A stretch of 64,000 nucleotides of DNA from Amphibacillus indicireducens (GCF_039539605.1 NZ_BAABDL010000014.1:1-64000), one strand, 5' to 3'; positions 1 to 9,508 are shown, counted from the stretch's first letter. Notes: a model not told the origin generated them from the sequence alone. Numbers and translations: made by a program.

Positions 1-222
1 TTAAACGAGGTTATAGGATTAAAGTGCACATTCTTATCTAGCAGAAACTGCTACATATAGTTTAGCAGTCACATCTAGTCTATATTTGAGATTAACTCGT
101 TTCACATCGATCATTTCCTCTTCTCTTTCGTTGTTTTATCAAAAAAATTTTACATTTGAATTGGCTTAAACGTGAAGGTTTATTTAACTTGACCAAAAAT
201 CAAGCCAACAAATGATTTAACC

Positions 223-250
223 AAGCTAATTTAAATTAGCTTATTTTTTT
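223..250 (+). terminator. Rho-independent terminator of a gene left of the window
   Basis: A perfect 20-bp palindrome (AAGCTAATTT/AAATTAGCTT, 223-242) is followed by an A and a run of T on the plus strand. No plus-strand gene lies in the window before it, so it would end a transcript entering from the left edge. Apart from this and the next element I see no convincing gene in 1-413. Confidence 0.6.
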
Positions 251-254
251 CCAT

Positions 255-385
255 AAAAAAACACGAACGATGATGTTAGTATTAGACCCGTGATTTCCAC
301 TCTGGATGGACGCGTTTCAATCACTAGATGCAATACCTTCTGATTACGTAGAAGATTAACATCATTACGATTCGTTCGTGTTTTT
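255..385. other. Long imperfect hairpin downstream of pgcA
   Basis: The arms AACACGAACG...ATGATGTTA (about 259-277) and TAACATCAT...CGTTCGTGTT (about 357-382) are inverted copies enclosing about 80 bases. Runs of A and T lie on the two outer sides, so either strand would end in a U-run. It lies directly after the pgcA stop codon on the minus strand, so it is most simply a large terminator for pgcA. The long enclosed segment leaves a small structured RNA possible. Confidence 0.45.
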
Positions 386-413
386 AATTAAATATTGATC
401 TTTTGAAATGATT

Positions 414-2156
414 CTATTCGGCTAAAAAAACATCTACGCGGTTCATGATTTCGGATTCTAGGTTAGCTAGTTTTGCTTTTGTTGTTGCTTCGTCCTCACC
501 ATTAACTGCAAAGTAAAATTTGATTTTCGGCTCAGTTCCTGATGGGCGCGCACAGAGCCACGATCCATCTGCTAAGAAATATTTTAACACATTTGATTTT
601 GGTAGCGTAATCGATTCGACCTGCGCTGATTCAACATTTGTTCGCTGACTACTTTGATAATCCTCAATTGTAACAACTTGCTGATCTATCACGGTAGCAG
701 GCGGATTGTCTCTAAAGTCAACAAGTAATGCTTCAATTTGTTCAGCACCAGCCTTACCCTTTAAAGTAATCGAACGAAGCGACTCATAATAGTAACCATA
801 CTTCTCAAAAATCTCCTGCAAGCCTTGGTAAAGTGTCATTCCCTTTTGCTTGTAATATGCTGCAACTTCAGCAATTAACATGCTTGCTTGAACCGCATCC
901 TTATCACGAACAAAGTCACCGACTAAATAACCGTAACTTTCTTCATAACCAAACAAGAATTGACGCTCACCTGTTTCTTCGTACTCTTTAATTTTTTCAC
1001 CAATAAATTTAAAACCTGTTAATGTATCAACTGTATCTAATCCGTGGACTGTTGCAATCTTCCGGCCAATTTCACTCGTAACAATTGTTTTTAACACCGT
1101 TGCATTTTCTGCTAGATCACCTTTAGCTTGCTTTGCTTTAATTAAATAATCGAGCATCAGCGCACCGACTTGATTTCCGGTTAGGACAATATAATTTCCT
1201 GACGCATCTTTAGTCGCAACACCAACCCGATCTGCATCAGGATCTGTTCCGATTAAAATATCTGCACCTGACTTTTCACCTTGCTTAATCGCTAGGGCAA
1301 ATGCAGCATGCTCTTCAGGGTTTGGTGATTCAACCGTACTAAAGTTTGGATCCGGTTGTTCTTGCTCTTTTACCACATCAATTTGCTTAAAGCCCATTGC
1401 TTTAAGTGCTTTACGAATTGGAATATTTCCAGTTCCATGAAGTGGTGTGAAAATAATTTTAAAATCATCTGCAACTTGCTCAATCATTTCCGGCTGTTGC
1501 ACGATTGTCAGTAAGTTCTCTTGATAGGCATGATCAACATCGGCACCAATCATTTCAATTAGACCAGCTGCTTTTAACTCAGCTTCATCTTTAACATCAA
1601 CGACTAACTCATTCTCAATTGCATCGACTTTAGCAATGATTTCTGCAGCCATATCAAGTGGAATTTGACCCCCATCATCATTATAAACTTTGAAACCATT
1701 ATATTCTGGTGGATTATGACTAGCAGTAATCATAATCCCGCTATATGCATGAAGATGACGAACCGCAAATGACAGCTCCGGCGTTGAGCGTAATGATTCG
1801 AAAACGTAAGCTTGAATCCCGTGAGTTGCTAAAGTCTTAGCTGCTTCCATCGCAAATTTCGGCGATTTAAATCGTGAATCATAAGCAATCGCAACACCAC
1901 GCTTAGCCGCTTCTTCCCCTTTTGCTAAAATATATTGCGCCAGACCAGCAGTTGCCTTTCGGATCGTATAAATATTCATTCGATTTGTTCCAGGCCCTAA
2001 CACACCACGCATACCACCCGTTCCAAATTCTAAGTTTTTATAAAAACTGTCTTCTAATTTTTTCTCATCACTTCGAATTTCATTTAATTGGTCGCGTAAT
2101 TCATTATCTAAACCTTGATAATGATCCCACTTTTCAAATTGAGTTTGCCAAGCCAA
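414..2156 (-). CDS. pgcA: Phospho-sugar mutase, alpha-phosphoglucomutase (PgcA type)
   Basis: Interconverts glucose 1-phosphate and glucose 6-phosphate in the cytoplasm, linking sugar catabolism to UDP-glucose and wall glycolipid synthesis. The 580 residues match the usual length of Bacillus PgcA. The phosphoserine loop TASHNPPEYNG, the metal loop GTDPDADRVG, the sugar-binding GYEESYGYL and the C-terminal phosphate loop RPSGTEPKIKFY are all intact. The start is a TTG, supported by a perfect AGGAGG nine bases upstream; there is no better ATG nearby. It is monocistronic, with a large hairpin after the stop. It serves the galactose and glucose units released by the galactan genes that follow, although it is separated from them by a repeat array. 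Phosphomannomutase activity cannot be excluded. Confidence 0.93.
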   Translation of the reverse strand: MAWQTQFEKWDHYQGLDNELRDQLNEIRSDEKKLEDSFYKNLEFGTGGMRGVLGPGTNRMNIYTIRKATAGLAQYILAKGEEAAKRGVAIAYDSRFKSPKFAMEAAKTLATHGIQAYVFESLRSTPELSFAVRHLHAYSGIMITASHNPPEYNGFKVYNDDGGQIPLDMAAEIIAKVDAIENELVVDVKDEAELKAAGLIEMIGADVDHAYQENLLTIVQQPEMIEQVADDFKIIFTPLHGTGNIPIRKALKAMGFKQIDVVKEQEQPDPNFSTVESPNPEEHAAFALAIKQGEKSGADILIGTDPDADRVGVATKDASGNYIVLTGNQVGALMLDYLIKAKQAKGDLAENATVLKTIVTSEIGRKIATVHGLDTVDTLTGFKFIGEKIKEYEETGERQFLFGYEESYGYLVGDFVRDKDAVQASMLIAEVAAYYKQKGMTLYQGLQEIFEKYGYYYESLRSITLKGKAGAEQIEALLVDFRDNPPATVIDQQVVTIEDYQSSQRTNVESAQVESITLPKSNVLKYFLADGSWLCARPSGTEPKIKFYFAVNGEDEATTKAKLANLESEIMNRVDVFLAE

Positions 2157-2280
2157 ACTGAATCGCCTCCTGTAAATCTATATATTGTTTTTGATCCGAA
2201 TCTATTATATCAAATATATGGCCACATTTGTAAAAAGCTCAAAAAAACAAACTACTTTTCCTTATTTTCTTTGATAGATT

Positions 2281-2580
2281 CTCTCAAGTTTAACGAAATG
2301 CTCTCAAGTTAGCTGATTTGCTCTCAAGTTCAGCAAAATATTCTCAAGTTAGCTGATTTGCTCTCAAGTTCAGCGTAATGTTCTCAAGTTAGCCAATTTG
2401 CTCTCAAGTTCAGCGAAATATTCTCAAGTTAGCTGATTTACTCTCAAGTTCAGCAAAATATTCTCAAGTTAGCCGATTTGCTCTCAAGTTCAGCGAAATG
2501 TTCTCAAGTTAGCCGATTTGCTCTCAAATTCAGCGAAATGCTCTCAAGTTAGCTGATTTGCTCTCAAGTTCAACATTTTT
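2281..2580. repeat. Array of fifteen 20-bp tandem repeats
   Basis: CTCTCAAGTT (or TTCTCAAGTT) recurs every 20 bases without a slip from 2281 to 2561, giving fifteen units. The second half of the unit alternates between a CAGCGAAAT-like and an AGCTGATTT-like form, so the higher-order period is 40 bp. The period is not a multiple of three and no long frame is open. The array lies between the pgcA start and the ganA terminator. Confidence 0.95.
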
Positions 2581-2609
2581 AGACACCTTCGAAAAGTAAT
2601 CAATAAGTT

Positions 2610-2648
2610 AAAAAGCGTATCCACTAATCTTTGTGAATACGCTTTTTT
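2610..2648 (-). terminator. Terminator of the galactan operon
   Basis: AAAAGCGTAT-CAC and GTG-ATACGCTTTT form a stem of about 14 pairs with A/T runs at the ends, just past the stop codon of the GH42 gene. Read on the minus strand it ends in a U-run. Confidence 0.75.
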
Positions 2649-2660
2649 CAACTCACTCTA

Positions 2661-4715
2661 TTATCTAGCTCTTCGTAAAATTTCTACGCCAAATGGTTTC
2701 AGTGAAATTTTTCTTGAAACAGTTTCATTCGTTAATGCATCTGTATAATCAGCTTGATCTAACTCAACATCTGTCACTTCATTATTGAAGTTCAAGACAA
2801 AAATGAAGTCAGTTGTTTCGTTTGAACGAACTTGAGCCGTGACGCCAACTGGTAAGTCTTGCTCAATCACACGTTTCAATCGAAGATCTTTAGCAAGTGC
2901 TTGGTAAAAATCACGATTGAAGTCTAACTTTTGACGAGCAGCCATATAGTAGGCTTGACCCTTTCCAAACTGATTAACTGTTAATGCCGGACGACCTTGG
3001 TAAAAGTCTTTGCCATAATAAGCAAGTGCCTCTGCACCTTCTAAATGGATTAGGTCACATAGTTCACGTACTTCATATTCACCAGTTAAACCGAGTGGAT
3101 TCTGGTCATCTAATTGAATGTTATTCGTTTCATGATCATATAATCCATCAATTTCTTCTGACCAAATCCCCAATGTTTTGCGAAGTGGTCCAGGGAAACC
3201 AGTTAAGTATGTTAAATCTGTTTCATTAACAATACCTGACCAGTAAGTCGATACAAATGTACCACCTGCTTCAACAAACGCTTCAATTCGCTCACCAACA
3301 CCTTCGCGAACCATATAAAGCATCGGAGCAATGACTAACTTATACTGTGATAAATCACGATCCATATCAATCACATCAACTGGTATGCCCTGCTCCCAGA
3401 ATGCTTGATAATGCTCTTGAACTGTTCGCTCATAATGAACCCCGATGTTTCTTGGTCCTTGTGAATCATTTACAGCCCAACGGTTTTCAGTATCAAAAAT
3501 GATCGCCACTTCTGGCTTCACTGATGTTTCTACTAAATCTTCTAGATTCCCTAAAATCTCGCCAAGTTCTGAAACTTCTTTGAAGACACGCGTATTCTCA
3601 TGACCGACATGATCAACAATTGCACCATGAAACTTCTCACTTGAGCCACGACTTTTTCGCCACTGGAAATATTGAACTGAGTTAGCGCCATGAGCAACAG
3701 CTTGAATTGATGATAGAATGTTCATTCCTGGTTTTTTCAATTTACTAATGTCTTGCCAATTCGTTAAGCTTGGTGTACTTTCCATTAAATAGAATGGTTG
3801 ACCACCTTTCATTGAACGGAACCAGTCCTGATTCATCGCTGTATACGCTGCAATATGTCGTTCATCTTCTGACTCGTGCCAAGTTGGATACGAATCCCAT
3901 GAAACAAAATCAACGACATCAGCAAATTTATCATAATTTAATCCATCAAATAACCCCATGAAATTTGTCGTCGCTGGGATGTCTGGATTTTTTGCTTTTA
4001 GAGGTTTTAATTCATGACGATAAAAATCAATCGTCTGATCGGTGACAAAGCGTTTCCAGTCAAGGTTTTGACCATGAACCATCGTCTCACCATGTGGTGC
4101 TGGTGATTCTACTTGTGACCAACTTGTATACGTATGGCTCCAGAAAGTCGTCCACCATGCATGATTTAACGCATCTAATGTTTGATACTTTTCCTTGACC
4201 CAGTTACGAAAAGCATCTTGACAATAATCACAGTGACACTCGCCACCGTACTCATTTGATAAGTGCCAGCCAACAATAGCTGGATGATTAGCATAACGCT
4301 CAGCCAGTTTCGTATTTATAATTGTAATCTTTTCACGATAAACGGGTGATGTGTAGCAATGATTATGACGCATTCCGTGTAGGTTTCGAACACGTCTTTC
4401 AGAAACTCTTAACACTTCAGGGTACTTCTCAGACATCCAAGTTGGTCTTGCTCCACTCGGTGTTGATAAGAAAATTGACACGCCATTTTCATACAAACGA
4501 TCAATGACATTGTCCATCCAACTAAAATCAAACACACCTTCTTCTGGCTCAAGTTTTGCCCAAGAAAACATCCCAATCGACATCACATTAACATTGGCTA
4601 ATTTCATTAATCGTAAATCTTCTTCAAAAACTTCAGGATAATCTAGCCATTGTTCTGGATTATAATCCGCTCCATGAAGCATTTTTGTAAATTTTTCACT
4701 TAAAGGTTTAAACAT
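2661..4715 (-). CDS. ganA: Beta-galactosidase, glycoside hydrolase family 42 (GanA type)
   Basis: Cytoplasmic enzyme releasing galactose from beta-1,4-galacto-oligosaccharides. The 684 residues match GanA. No signal peptide is present. The acid/base glutamate lies in GWHLSNEYGG, followed by the zinc-type cysteine cluster CHCDYC; the nucleophile glutamate lies in PFYLMESTPS near residue 315. The TIM barrel fills roughly 1-390, followed by the trimerisation and C-terminal beta domains. An upstream in-frame GTG (4730) exists, but the sequence GAGGGCGG sits just before the ATG at 4715, so the ATG is preferred. It is the last gene of the galactan operon, 35 bases after the GH53 gene, and ends at a terminator. 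Confidence 0.92.
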   Translation of the reverse strand: MFKPLSEKFTKMLHGADYNPEQWLDYPEVFEEDLRLMKLANVNVMSIGMFSWAKLEPEEGVFDFSWMDNVIDRLYENGVSIFLSTPSGARPTWMSEKYPEVLRVSERRVRNLHGMRHNHCYTSPVYREKITIINTKLAERYANHPAIVGWHLSNEYGGECHCDYCQDAFRNWVKEKYQTLDALNHAWWTTFWSHTYTSWSQVESPAPHGETMVHGQNLDWKRFVTDQTIDFYRHELKPLKAKNPDIPATTNFMGLFDGLNYDKFADVVDFVSWDSYPTWHESEDERHIAAYTAMNQDWFRSMKGGQPFYLMESTPSLTNWQDISKLKKPGMNILSSIQAVAHGANSVQYFQWRKSRGSSEKFHGAIVDHVGHENTRVFKEVSELGEILGNLEDLVETSVKPEVAIIFDTENRWAVNDSQGPRNIGVHYERTVQEHYQAFWEQGIPVDVIDMDRDLSQYKLVIAPMLYMVREGVGERIEAFVEAGGTFVSTYWSGIVNETDLTYLTGFPGPLRKTLGIWSEEIDGLYDHETNNIQLDDQNPLGLTGEYEVRELCDLIHLEGAEALAYYGKDFYQGRPALTVNQFGKGQAYYMAARQKLDFNRDFYQALAKDLRLKRVIEQDLPVGVTAQVRSNETTDFIFVLNFNNEVTDVELDQADYTDALTNETVSRKISLKPFGVEILRRAR

Positions 4716-4750
4716 ATTATCCGCCCTCACTTATTATTTTTTGTGTAATA

Positions 4751-5881
4751 TTAATCTGCTAAGAAAACATCTAACGATTTTAGTGCATGACCGTTAAAGT
4801 CAAACATCGCTTGATTTGCCCAGTGGTTACCAGGTTCACCAATATCATTAGCATATTCCATACCTATTCGACTTGCCCAACTCGTCCCTTTAACAGGTAG
4901 CCAAGCTGGTTCCCAATAAACAACGCCTAATCCATGAACATCTTTGACCGTTTGAATTAAGTCAGTTAAAAATGCTGCTTGTCCTTCAACTGTTGGTGGA
5001 TAACCTGCGATATCAGATAGTTCAGCATTGAAAATACTATCTTCCCCTTCTGGTTGTTGATCCGTAAATGCGTATGCTGTTTCAACAACCATGACGTCTT
5101 TCTCATAGCGCTTAGCGATATCCTTCAGATTATAACTTAAGTCAGCTAAAGAATTATGCCAATAAGGATAGTAAGACAACCCGATTATATCATAGTCAAG
5201 TTGCCGCTCTGTCGCTTGATCAAACCAGCCACGATAAAGATCATTTGCCCCACCAAAATCTAAATGAATAATGATTTTCAATTCTTCTTTTGATCTCATT
5301 TCTCTTGTTGCTTTAATTCCTGCACTCAACAGTTCTACTAAATAGTCAAAAGCTGCCTTCTGCACCTCGTGATCAATTTCTTCAAACTTTCGGTCTTCAA
5401 ATAAATATTTCGCTATTTTTCCATCAGGGAAAATCATCCCATTCGTCGTTTCATTACCAATTTGAATATATGCAGGCATTAAATCTAATCTTTCAAAATG
5501 TTTTAAGGTCTCTTTTGTATAGCGATAAACTTGTTCAACTAAATCTTGACCAGTCAAATTCAACCACGCCTTAGGTTTGGGTTGCTTTTTAGGGTCTGCC
5601 CAAAAATCACTATAATGAAGATTGAGCATAAAATCTAATCCAGCTTGTTTAGCTCTTGCTGCTAATTCAATCGTTGTCGCTAAATCATTCGTACCACCTA
5701 AGTACGGTTGACCATTTTCATCATAAGGATCAACCCACAACCTTAATCGGATTAAATTCATTCCTTTGATTTTTAATATGTCGAACAAATCTTTTTCCTT
5801 ACCGTCTAAAAAATATTTTCCACCAAATGTTTCAACTTCTTTGAGTGAAGAAATATCTGCACCTTTGATAAAATGATTCAT
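4751..5881 (-). CDS. ganB: Endo-beta-1,4-galactanase, glycoside hydrolase family 53, without signal peptide
   Basis: Cuts the beta-1,4-galactan backbone of pectin side chains. Family features are IKGADISSLKEVE at the start, MNLIRLRLWVDP, the acid/base glutamate in QIGNETTNGM and the nucleophile glutamate in VMVVETAYAF. Bacillus GanB is secreted, but here the mature domain begins within eight residues of the start (MNHFIKGADIS), so this 376-residue form should be cytoplasmic and act on imported oligomers. An upstream in-frame GTG at 5914 overlaps ganQ; the ATG at 5881 has GAAAGGAAG before it and is preferred. Even the longer form adds no signal sequence. Operon position is between ganQ and ganA. 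Confidence 0.9.
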   Translation of the reverse strand: MNHFIKGADISSLKEVETFGGKYFLDGKEKDLFDILKIKGMNLIRLRLWVDPYDENGQPYLGGTNDLATTIELAARAKQAGLDFMLNLHYSDFWADPKKQPKPKAWLNLTGQDLVEQVYRYTKETLKHFERLDLMPAYIQIGNETTNGMIFPDGKIAKYLFEDRKFEEIDHEVQKAAFDYLVELLSAGIKATREMRSKEELKIIIHLDFGGANDLYRGWFDQATERQLDYDIIGLSYYPYWHNSLADLSYNLKDIAKRYEKDVMVVETAYAFTDQQPEGEDSIFNAELSDIAGYPPTVEGQAAFLTDLIQTVKDVHGLGVVYWEPAWLPVKGTSWASRIGMEYANDIGEPGNHWANQAMFDFNGHALKSLDVFLAD

Positions 5882-5897
5882 TAAAAACTTCCTTTCA

Positions 5898-6740
5898 TTA
5901 ACCTTTTGTTCCACCAGCTGTTAAACCAGAAATTAAATACTTTTGTAAAAATAAATAGATGATTGAAACTGGAATAGCGATCAGCATTGCTCCAGCCGAG
6001 AAACGGACAAAATTATTTGAAAACTGGTCATTAATAAACTGATATAATCCTAAAGCAATTGTGTAGTTTTTCTGACTTCTTAAAACGATTGAAGGTAATA
6101 AGAAATCAAATAATGGTGTCATAAAATTGAACAATGCCACTACAGCTAAGATTGGTTTTGCTAAAGGAACGATAATTTTGAAGAAAACTGTCAAGTGACC
6201 TGCACCATCAATTCGAGCTGACTCATCTAATTCAAATGGAATTGTATCTAAATACCCTTTAACTAACCAAGCGTTAAATGGAATTTGACCACCGACATAA
6301 ATTAAAATTAAGCCTGCCAATGAATCAAGTAACCCGATTAGATTCAATAGAATATAAAGTGCGACCATCGCCATCATCGACGGGAACATTTGCAGGATTA
6401 AGAATGTATATAAACCAAACTTCCTACCAACAAATCGATACCTTGAAAACGCGTAGGCAACTAATGACGTTATAATCACCGACAAAATAGCATTTGATCC
6501 AGAAACAATCATACTGTTCTTGTACCAAGTCAAATAATTACTATTTGAACCTGTAAATAACCACTGATAATGATTTAATGACCAATTTTCCGGGATAATT
6601 GTCGATGAATATAAACTAGAACCTTCATTTAACGACATCCCAAAAGCCCAAGCTAACGGATACAAAATAATCACAAACATAAAAGCAAAGACGGAATAGA
6701 TACCAATTAATTCAAGTATATTTTTTAATTTTGAATTCAC
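5898..6740 (-). CDS. ganQ: ABC sugar importer permease, MalG type (GanQ)
   Basis: One of two membrane subunits for import of galacto-oligosaccharides. The 280 residues hold about six membrane helices and the cytoplasmic EAA loop ELDESARIDGAGHLTVFFKI that contacts the ATPase. The start is a GTG whose first base is the last base of the ganP TAG stop; GAGGAGGG lies nine bases upstream. This tight overlap indicates translational coupling with ganP. No ATPase gene is in the operon, as is usual for this family in bacilli, where MsmX serves several importers. Confidence 0.9.
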   Translation of the reverse strand: MNSKLKNILELIGIYSVFAFMFVIILYPLAWAFGMSLNEGSSLYSSTIIPENWSLNHYQWLFTGSNSNYLTWYKNSMIVSGSNAILSVIITSLVAYAFSRYRFVGRKFGLYTFLILQMFPSMMAMVALYILLNLIGLLDSLAGLILIYVGGQIPFNAWLVKGYLDTIPFELDESARIDGAGHLTVFFKIIVPLAKPILAVVALFNFMTPLFDFLLPSIVLRSQKNYTIALGLYQFINDQFSNNFVRFSAGAMLIAIPVSIIYLFLQKYLISGLTAGGTKG

Positions 6741-8035
6741 TATACTTGGCCCTCCTCTTTAAAGGATCGTGTTCTTCTGAATTGGAAAATAGCGAAGATA
6801 ATTACGATCAATCCAATAACTAATGATACAGCCGCAGCCATATTATAGTTGTTAGTATCAAAGGTTAAATTATAGACCCATGAAATTAAAATATCGGTTC
6901 CACCAGCACTCTGTCCTTTAACTGCAGGTCCACCTTGATTGAATAAGTAAATCACATTAAAGTTATTAAAGTTTGTTGTATATTGAATAATCAATAAGGG
7001 TGCCGTCGCATATAAAACATGTGGCAAGGTAATGTTTCTAAATTTCTGCCATCGAGTTGCACCATCCACATCCGCTGCTTCATACCACTCTTTAGAAATA
7101 CTTTGTAAAACCCCTGTGAAAAGAGCGAAAATAAACGGATAACCTAACCATGTTTGAATGAAAATTAAAGCTGATTTCGTATAAGCTGGATTTGACAACC
7201 ATGGAATCCCATTACCACCGAATAACGGCATAATTATATCTCGGTTAATTGCACCAAAATCATCATTAAACATTGCTGCAAAAATAATGATCGAAACAAA
7301 ACCTGGTACTGCCCAGGGCAAAATTAAAACTGTTCGAATGAATTTTTTGAACTTAACCCGAGCATCATTAACTAAAACAGCTAAAAACAAACCGAGGACG
7401 ATTTGCAGTGATGTCGCAACAAATGTCCAGACTAAAGTCCACGACAATACTGATAAAAACGTATCTCGCCAAAGCGGGATATTTACTAGATCAATAAAGT
7501 TTTTAAAACCGACCCAATTTAATAAGTTTCTTGGTGGTGAATTATATAAATTATAATCTGTAAACGCTAAAGACAAGGCAAACAATAGTGGTAATACTAC
7601 TGTGAACACAAGTAAGATTAAACCTGGGATGGTTAAAATATAAACAAATGACTTCTCGTATCCTTCACGAATAGAATTAATAAAGTTTGGTGGCTCCCAA
7701 CCTGATTGGATCAGTTTTGCTTGTTTATGTGCATCTTTAATATTAAAGATGTAAAGTACAACAGCAAAGAAAATAATCACAAGTGAAATTAAGCCATAAA
7801 CGAGTAAGAATACTGAGTGATCAACACCTGCAATCGTTCCTAATGTGGTCAGACCCCAGATTCCCGTACTAAGAAAACGACCAAAGATAACGAAAAAAGC
7901 GATTTCTAAAATGACAAACAAACTACCTTTCACATATCTTCGGTTATATAATTGACCTAACCCCGCAAAAATGATTGAAAGAATTAGCGCAACTCTAGGG
8001 TTATGATGCTTTTTTATTTTTTTCTGATCAGTCAT
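6740..8035 (-). CDS. ganP: ABC sugar importer permease, MalF type (GanP)
   Basis: Partner of GanQ in the galacto-oligosaccharide importer. The 431 residues begin with an extra hydrophobic region (about residues 14-100, three helices, including FAGLGQLYNRRYVKG), as in Bacillus GanP. The six-helix transport core follows, with the EAA loop EWYEAADVDGATRWQKFRNI near residue 310-330. The start is ATG with GGGAG upstream. It follows ganS after a 70-base gap that contains a strong stem-loop, and overlaps ganQ by one base. Confidence 0.9.
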   Translation of the reverse strand: MTDQKKIKKHHNPRVALILSIIFAGLGQLYNRRYVKGSLFVILEIAFFVIFGRFLSTGIWGLTTLGTIAGVDHSVFLLVYGLISLVIIFFAVVLYIFNIKDAHKQAKLIQSGWEPPNFINSIREGYEKSFVYILTIPGLILLVFTVVLPLLFALSLAFTDYNLYNSPPRNLLNWVGFKNFIDLVNIPLWRDTFLSVLSWTLVWTFVATSLQIVLGLFLAVLVNDARVKFKKFIRTVLILPWAVPGFVSIIIFAAMFNDDFGAINRDIIMPLFGGNGIPWLSNPAYTKSALIFIQTWLGYPFIFALFTGVLQSISKEWYEAADVDGATRWQKFRNITLPHVLYATAPLLIIQYTTNFNNFNVIYLFNQGGPAVKGQSAGGTDILISWVYNLTFDTNNYNMAAAVSLVIGLIVIIFAIFQFRRTRSFKEEGQV

Positions 8036-8060
8036 CTTAAAATCTCCCTATTCTTAAATG

Positions 8061-8096
8061 AGTTTTGAGTAGAGAGCATACTCTCTACCCAAAACT
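8061..8096 (-). promoter_or_regulatory. Intercistronic stem-loop between ganS and ganP
   Basis: AGTTTTG, one mismatch, GTAGAGAG, a CATA loop, CTCTCTAC, one mismatch, CAAAACT form a stem of about 15 pairs. It starts nine bases after the ganS stop and has no U-run, so it is unlikely to be a full terminator. A stable hairpin behind a binding-protein gene is a known way to keep that part of the mRNA more abundant than the permease part. The role here is inferred. Confidence 0.6.
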
Positions 8097-8104
8097 AAAC
8101 ATAA

Positions 8105-9370
8105 TTAATATAATTCAATTTGATCTTTAATATTTTGAACCGTCTCTGACAGCACTTCCTCAATGTCTTCACCATTAATAATGAGTTGAATCGCATCATC
8201 CATAGCCCAAACCGCTGACATCTCTGGAATGTTTGGCATTGGTGTACCATACTCAATTTGTTGAGTATGTCCAGCATATATTGGATCATCGATTGCATCT
8301 AGAATAGCCGGTCTTGGTGGTAATTCATTAGTTAGCTCATGATACAATTGTGAACTTTCATCATTTGTAATGAATTTTGCTAAGTCCATTGCCCACTCAG
8401 GATGCTCACTATATGAAGAAACTAGCCATGACTTAACACCAACGAATGATGGTGCAATTTCACCACCCATTTCAGGTAGGGGAGCAGTTCCTAAATCATC
8501 ACCTAAAGCTCGTTGGTAATTTGAAATTGCCCATGGTCCACTAATAACCATACCAACTTTACCATCAGTAAATAGCCCATCTAGAACATCAACGGTTAGT
8601 GTCCTTGGTAAAATATCAGCATTAATAAATTCCATGTATTGCTCTAAACCAGCAACAGCGCCTTCATTATCTAAACCGATATCATCGACATCATAGACTC
8701 CATCTTGCTCCCCAAATATATAACCACCATTACTATTAATGAATGAATATAGGTAATAAAATTCTGGTGAAATTAAAAAGCCGTATTGATCCTTTTCACG
8801 ATTAGTAAACTCAAGACTCATATCAAAAACTTCTTCAATTGTTGCTGGGTATTCATCAATAATTGCTTTGTTATAATAAGCAAAATATGTTTCAATCGCA
8901 ACAGGTGCGCCGTAAATCTCTCCTTCATACGTGAACGCATCGATGGCAGCCTCACTAAAACCATTTATTTCTTCATTTGAATAAACAATCGGTGTTGCAA
9001 GACCTTGCGCAACAACATCACCTAAACGATCTTGGGGCTGGAAAAATATATCCGGACCATCGCCTGAGGGACCTGCTAAAGCTAAGTTTTGAACTTGATC
9101 AGGCATTGGAACGATTTCCATAACAACTTCTATTCCAGTTTCTTCAGTGTAATTTCCGAAATAATCAGCATATAATTCTTCAGCTGATATATCTCCATCC
9201 TCATCATCATGAACCCATACGAGTAGTTGCTCTGGCTTATCTGGCATTTCCCCTTCTTCTAGATCCTGACTTACCTGTGGCTCACCTCGATCTGGTTCAC
9301 AAGCAACGATCAATGAGACCATTAATACTATTCCGAACAAAATCGCTAAACGTTTTTTAAATTGCATCAT
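8105..9370 (-). CDS. ganS: ABC importer substrate-binding lipoprotein (GanS type)
   Basis: Extracytoplasmic binding protein of solute-binding family 1, predicted to capture galacto-oligosaccharides for GanPQ. The lipobox LIVAC places the lipidated cysteine at residue 24. The mature protein is very acidic (for example DDEDGDISAEELYADY), in keeping with life at high salt or pH. Fold landmarks include GPDIFFQPQDRLGD, TYEGEIYGAPVAIETYFAYYN and GKVGMVISGPWAISNY. It is the first gene of the minus-strand galactan operon; AGGAGG precedes an ATGATG pair and either ATG could be used. Substrate is inferred from the neighbouring GH53 and GH42 genes. Confidence 0.88.
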   Translation of the reverse strand: MMQFKKRLAILFGIVLMVSLIVACEPDRGEPQVSQDLEEGEMPDKPEQLLVWVHDDEDGDISAEELYADYFGNYTEETGIEVVMEIVPMPDQVQNLALAGPSGDGPDIFFQPQDRLGDVVAQGLATPIVYSNEEINGFSEAAIDAFTYEGEIYGAPVAIETYFAYYNKAIIDEYPATIEEVFDMSLEFTNREKDQYGFLISPEFYYLYSFINSNGGYIFGEQDGVYDVDDIGLDNEGAVAGLEQYMEFINADILPRTLTVDVLDGLFTDGKVGMVISGPWAISNYQRALGDDLGTAPLPEMGGEIAPSFVGVKSWLVSSYSEHPEWAMDLAKFITNDESSQLYHELTNELPPRPAILDAIDDPIYAGHTQQIEYGTPMPNIPEMSAVWAMDDAIQLIINGEDIEEVLSETVQNIKDQIELY

Positions 9371-9415
9371 TTTGACCCTCCTAGTGTACTTAATTAATTT
9401 AATTTACATACTCAT

Positions 9416-9431
9416 TATAAAACGCTTTCAT
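9416..9431 (-). promoter_or_regulatory. cre-like site at the gan promoter
   Basis: On the minus strand ATGAAAGCGTTTTATA matches 14 of 16 positions of the CcpA consensus WTGNNARCGNWWWCAW. It overlaps the first bases of a TATAAT (9430-9435) that could serve as the -10 box of the ganS promoter, about 45 bases before ganS. Catabolite repression of the operon is therefore likely. Confidence 0.5.
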
Positions 9432-9508
9432 TATAAGTTCCATATAATAATCTTCCGATAAATTTTCATATTTCTAAATAAACCGAGCATGAAGTATATA
9501 TTTTTTTC

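Noticed and set aside
34..114. 26-codon open frame on the minus strand near the left edge
   Set aside because: The AG-rich stretch before its ATG is too close for a ribosome binding site, and the peptide resembles nothing known; too short to support.
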